From Roseobacter insulae (GTDB taxonomy: Bacteria > Pseudomonadota > Alphaproteobacteria > Rhodobacterales > Rhodobacteraceae): 64,000 bases of DNA. The first letter of the stretch is position 1, and each line of letters begins with the position of its first letter. Location: positions 411,501-475,500 of the forward strand of contig NZ_JAHXDN010000001.1 of the NCBI RefSeq assembly GCF_019375555.1, written 5' to 3'. The notes beneath the pieces were generated by a model. It made no database searches. It had not been told where the DNA came from and saw nothing but the letters and a program-made list of their open reading frames with translations. A program made the position numbers and the translations under genes. Positions 62,140 through 64,000 of the stretch are shown one piece after another.

Positions 62140-63377
62140 GCTGTCTGCAAACCTTCCAGACGCCGTTCGCGGATCGGCAGGTGTATGATCGCGCTGAATG
62201 CACCCACGCCCACGCCGATCCACCAGACCAGCGTGTAATCTCCGTAGACGTCATACATCCGCCCCCCGAGCCAGACACCGAGGAAGCTGCCCAGCTGATG
62301 GCTTAGAAAGACGATGCCATAAAGCGTGCCCATGTATCTCAGCCCGTAGATATGCGCCACGAGACCGGACGTCAGCGGGATCGTCGCAAGCCACAGCATC
62401 CCCATGCTGATGGAAAACAAGATGACGCTGGTCGGTGTTATGGGGAAGATAATGAACAGCGCTGCAATCACCGTGCGCCCCAGATAGATGCCCGCCAGCA
62501 GGTATTTCTTGGAGTAGTGCTTACCTGCCCAGCCGGCCAGCAGCGTACCGGCAATATTCGCGATCCCGATCAGCGAAATGGCAACCGCTCCGAGGGCCGA
62601 CGTTGTGCTGATCCCTATGCTGTCCAACGTGCCACCCGGCATGATTGGCCCGCAAAGCTCTGTCACGAAGGCAGGGAAATGCGCGGTGACAAAGGCGATC
62701 TGGTATCCGCAGGAGAAAAAACCGAGGTAGATGAAGGTGTAGGACGGATCGCGGAACGCCTTGATCAGAATTTGCCCGAGACTCTCTTCCAGCTCCGTCT
62801 TGGTCGCCATGGCCGGCGCGCGCATCATCGGCAGCGTGAGCAGCACAAGAATAATCGCTGCGGCAAAAAACACGAAGGTCATTTGCCATGTCATGAACCC
62901 CAGCATCCATTCCGCCGTGGGCGGGCCGAAAATCTGGCCACCGCTGCCCGCAGCGGAGACGATTGCAAGCGACATGGACCTGTTTTCATCGGAGGCTGCC
63001 CGCGCGACCACCGCCAGAATGACACCAAAGCCTGTCCCGGCGATCCCGAAACCTACCAGCCAGGAATAGAGCTGGTGTTCCATGGGCGTGGTCGACTGCG
63101 CAGTCAGCAGAAGACCAAGCGCATAGACAAGCGCCCCCAGAACAATCGATTTCTTGTCGCCGATCTTTTCCGCCAGGGCGCCGAAAATGGGCTGGCCAAT
63201 GCCCCAGGCGAGGTTTTGGATCGCAATCGCAAGCGAAAATTCGACGCGCAGCCAGCCAAACTCTTCCGCGATCGGAATCTGGAAGACGCCGAAGGTCGAG
63301 CGAATGGCGAAGCTGACAATGATGATCACGCAGCCGACGATAAGCACCGGCGTGAAAAGGGGGGTGCGGGTTTGCAT
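62136..63377 (-). CDS. MFS transporter
   Basis: A 413-residue major facilitator with about 12 helices. The N-terminal half has FGVFQIPIAEEFGWLRVEFSLAIAIQNLAWGIGQPIFGALAEKIGDKKSIVLGAL (about 29-83) with the GxxAxxxGxxx loop, and the second half ISMGMLWLATIPLTSGLVAHIYGLRYMGTLYGIVFLSHQLGSFLGVWLGG (about 328-376). The pattern is like OFA or monocarboxylate-type carriers. The ligand is unknown. It is convergent with the alpha/beta hydrolase gene and divergent from zapE. Confidence 0.9.
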   Translation of the reverse strand: MQTRTPLFTPVLIVGCVIIIVSFAIRSTFGVFQIPIAEEFGWLRVEFSLAIAIQNLAWGIGQPIFGALAEKIGDKKSIVLGALVYALGLLLTAQSTTPMEHQLYSWLVGFGIAGTGFGVILAVVARAASDENRSMSLAIVSAAGSGGQIFGPPTAEWMLGFMTWQMTFVFFAAAIILVLLTLPMMRAPAMATKTELEESLGQILIKAFRDPSYTFIYLGFFSCGYQIAFVTAHFPAFVTELCGPIMPGGTLDSIGISTTSALGAVAISLIGIANIAGTLLAGWAGKHYSKKYLLAGIYLGRTVIAALFIIFPITPTSVILFSISMGMLWLATIPLTSGLVAHIYGLRYMGTLYGIVFLSHQLGSFLGVWLGGRMYDVYGDYTLVWWIGVGVGAFSAIIHLPIRERRLEGLQTA

Positions 63378-63509
63378 GTGGAAGCCTCCGTTAGGGCAAT
63401 ACTATCGCCGACACCGCACCGGTCAAATCAGCGTTTCTGATCCAGCCATCACAGAAACTGCTGAATGGATGGCCTTTTCTCTGCCACATGCGCGCGCTAT
63501 TGCAGAAGA

Positions 63510-64000
63510 ATGAAATCCTTGGGCGCAATATACGAAAACCTGATCGCAGATGGCGCGTTACAACCGGATGACGCGCAACTGGCGGTGATGCCTGAATTTG
63601 AACGCATCCGCGACGGCCTGAACGTGCCGGTCAGGAAAGGGTTGTTTCGCAAGGCGCCCGAGCCCCCCAAGGGCCTTTACCTCTGGGGCGGGGTCGGGCG
63701 TGGAAAATCCATGCTGATGGATATGTTCGTGGAACACCTGGGCGACATACCGGCCCGCCGCGTGCACTTTCACGCCTTCATGCAAGAGATACACGCGGCC
63801 ATGCACGGGGTGCGCAAGACCGGTGTGGAGGATGCCATCGCCCCGGTTGCGGCGGATGTGGCGGCCTCTGTCAGATTACTAGCCTTCGACGAAATGCAGA
63901 TCACCGACATCACGGATGCGATGATCGTCGGCAGGCTGTTTGAGGCGCTCTTCGCAGATGGCGTTGTCGTTGTAACAACCTCCAACCGGGTGCCCGACGC
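63510..64000 (+). CDS. zapE: Cell division ATPase ZapE (AFG1-like), 5' part
   Basis: The first 163 codons of an AFG1/ZapE ATPase; the gene runs off the window end. The Walker A is GLYLWGGVGRGKSMLMDMF near residues 55-73, the Walker B LLAFDEMQITDITDAMIVGRLFE near 123-145, followed by sensor-like VVVTTSNRVPD. A typical N-terminus MKSLGAIYENLIADGAL and RVHFHAFMQEIH support it. ZapE acts at the division ring and, as AFG1/LACE1, in protein quality control. The ATG at 63510 has AGAAGA close ahead. Confidence 0.9.
   Translation, partial: MKSLGAIYENLIADGALQPDDAQLAVMPEFERIRDGLNVPVRKGLFRKAPEPPKGLYLWGGVGRGKSMLMDMFVEHLGDIPARRVHFHAFMQEIHAAMHGVRKTGVEDAIAPVAADVAASVRLLAFDEMQITDITDAMIVGRLFEALFADGVVVVTTSNRVPD

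Noticed and set aside
62352-63440. Long plus-strand open frame opposite the MFS gene
   Set aside because: Highly charged, repeat-free shadow of a membrane protein gene; no start signal.

Overview
The window (high GC, densely packed, mostly short gene overlaps) reads as chromosomal DNA of an alphaproteobacterium of the Rhodobacterales, most likely the marine Roseobacter group. Reasons: an ftsK start next to an aminotransferase and amidase, a CcrM-type GANTC methylase, DciA, DUF2125/DUF2794/DUF3576/DUF4170 proteins, a Rhodobacter-type porin, a GTTC-N7-GTTC SOS box and the lipid A block pmbA-cysQ-DUF4170-waaA-lpxK. No tRNA, rRNA, CRISPR array or prophage was seen. The assignment is inferred from gene content, not from a search.

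Layout. 1-11.1 kb: ftsK start, aminotransferase, amidase, UbiH-type monooxygenase, Trm112/LON/thioredoxin-TPR group, exonuclease III, an OmpR-type regulator, ribA with an L,D-transpeptidase-fold protein, YggS and a highly expressed-looking porin. 11.4-16.1 kb: DUF3576 lipoprotein, leuS, lptE and holA in one direction. 16-19.7 kb: GFA protein, glutathione transferase, flavoprotein and MscS channel. 19.76-22.86 kb: a small HNH endonuclease gene cut in two by a 2.8 kb IS1595-type element with near-perfect inverted ends, a decayed transposase and several passenger genes. 22.9-34.1 kb: enoyl-CoA hydratase and SDR, DUF2125, the lipid A block, CoA-transferase, DsbA, DciA, MutY. 34.2-37.8 kb: AlkB alkane hydroxylase, single-domain response regulator, ccrM, rnhB. 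38-40.1 kb: three exported or membrane proteins of unknown role, including a membrane-anchored winged-helix protein. 40.2-46 kb: HpaI-type aldolase, asd, a divergent HxlR/NmrA pair with a palindromic operator, AraC regulator, methyltransferase. 46.2-48.7 kb: an apparent inorganic carbon operon (beta carbonic anhydrase, SbtA, SbtB-like PII, ribbon-helix-helix-like protein). 48.8-53.8 kb: NlpC/P60 peptidase, DUF2794, paaI-paaK, a start-less gene remnant, a fasciclin lipoprotein. 53.9-57.3 kb: imuB with an SOS box, and a TetR/mbfA divergent pair with two operator-like palindromes. 57.4-64 kb: AEC transporter, S-formylglutathione hydrolase, DUF188, HAD, ornithine cyclodeaminase-like and alpha/beta hydrolase genes in a chain of overlaps, an MFS transporter, and the start of zapE.

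The most notable items are the IS1595-type element, whose removal restores an intact 97-residue HNH reading frame, its passenger genes, the SbtA/SbtB/carbonic anhydrase set outside a cyanobacterial setting, the membrane-bound winged-helix protein between two secreted proteins, and several operator-like palindromes in divergent promoter regions.
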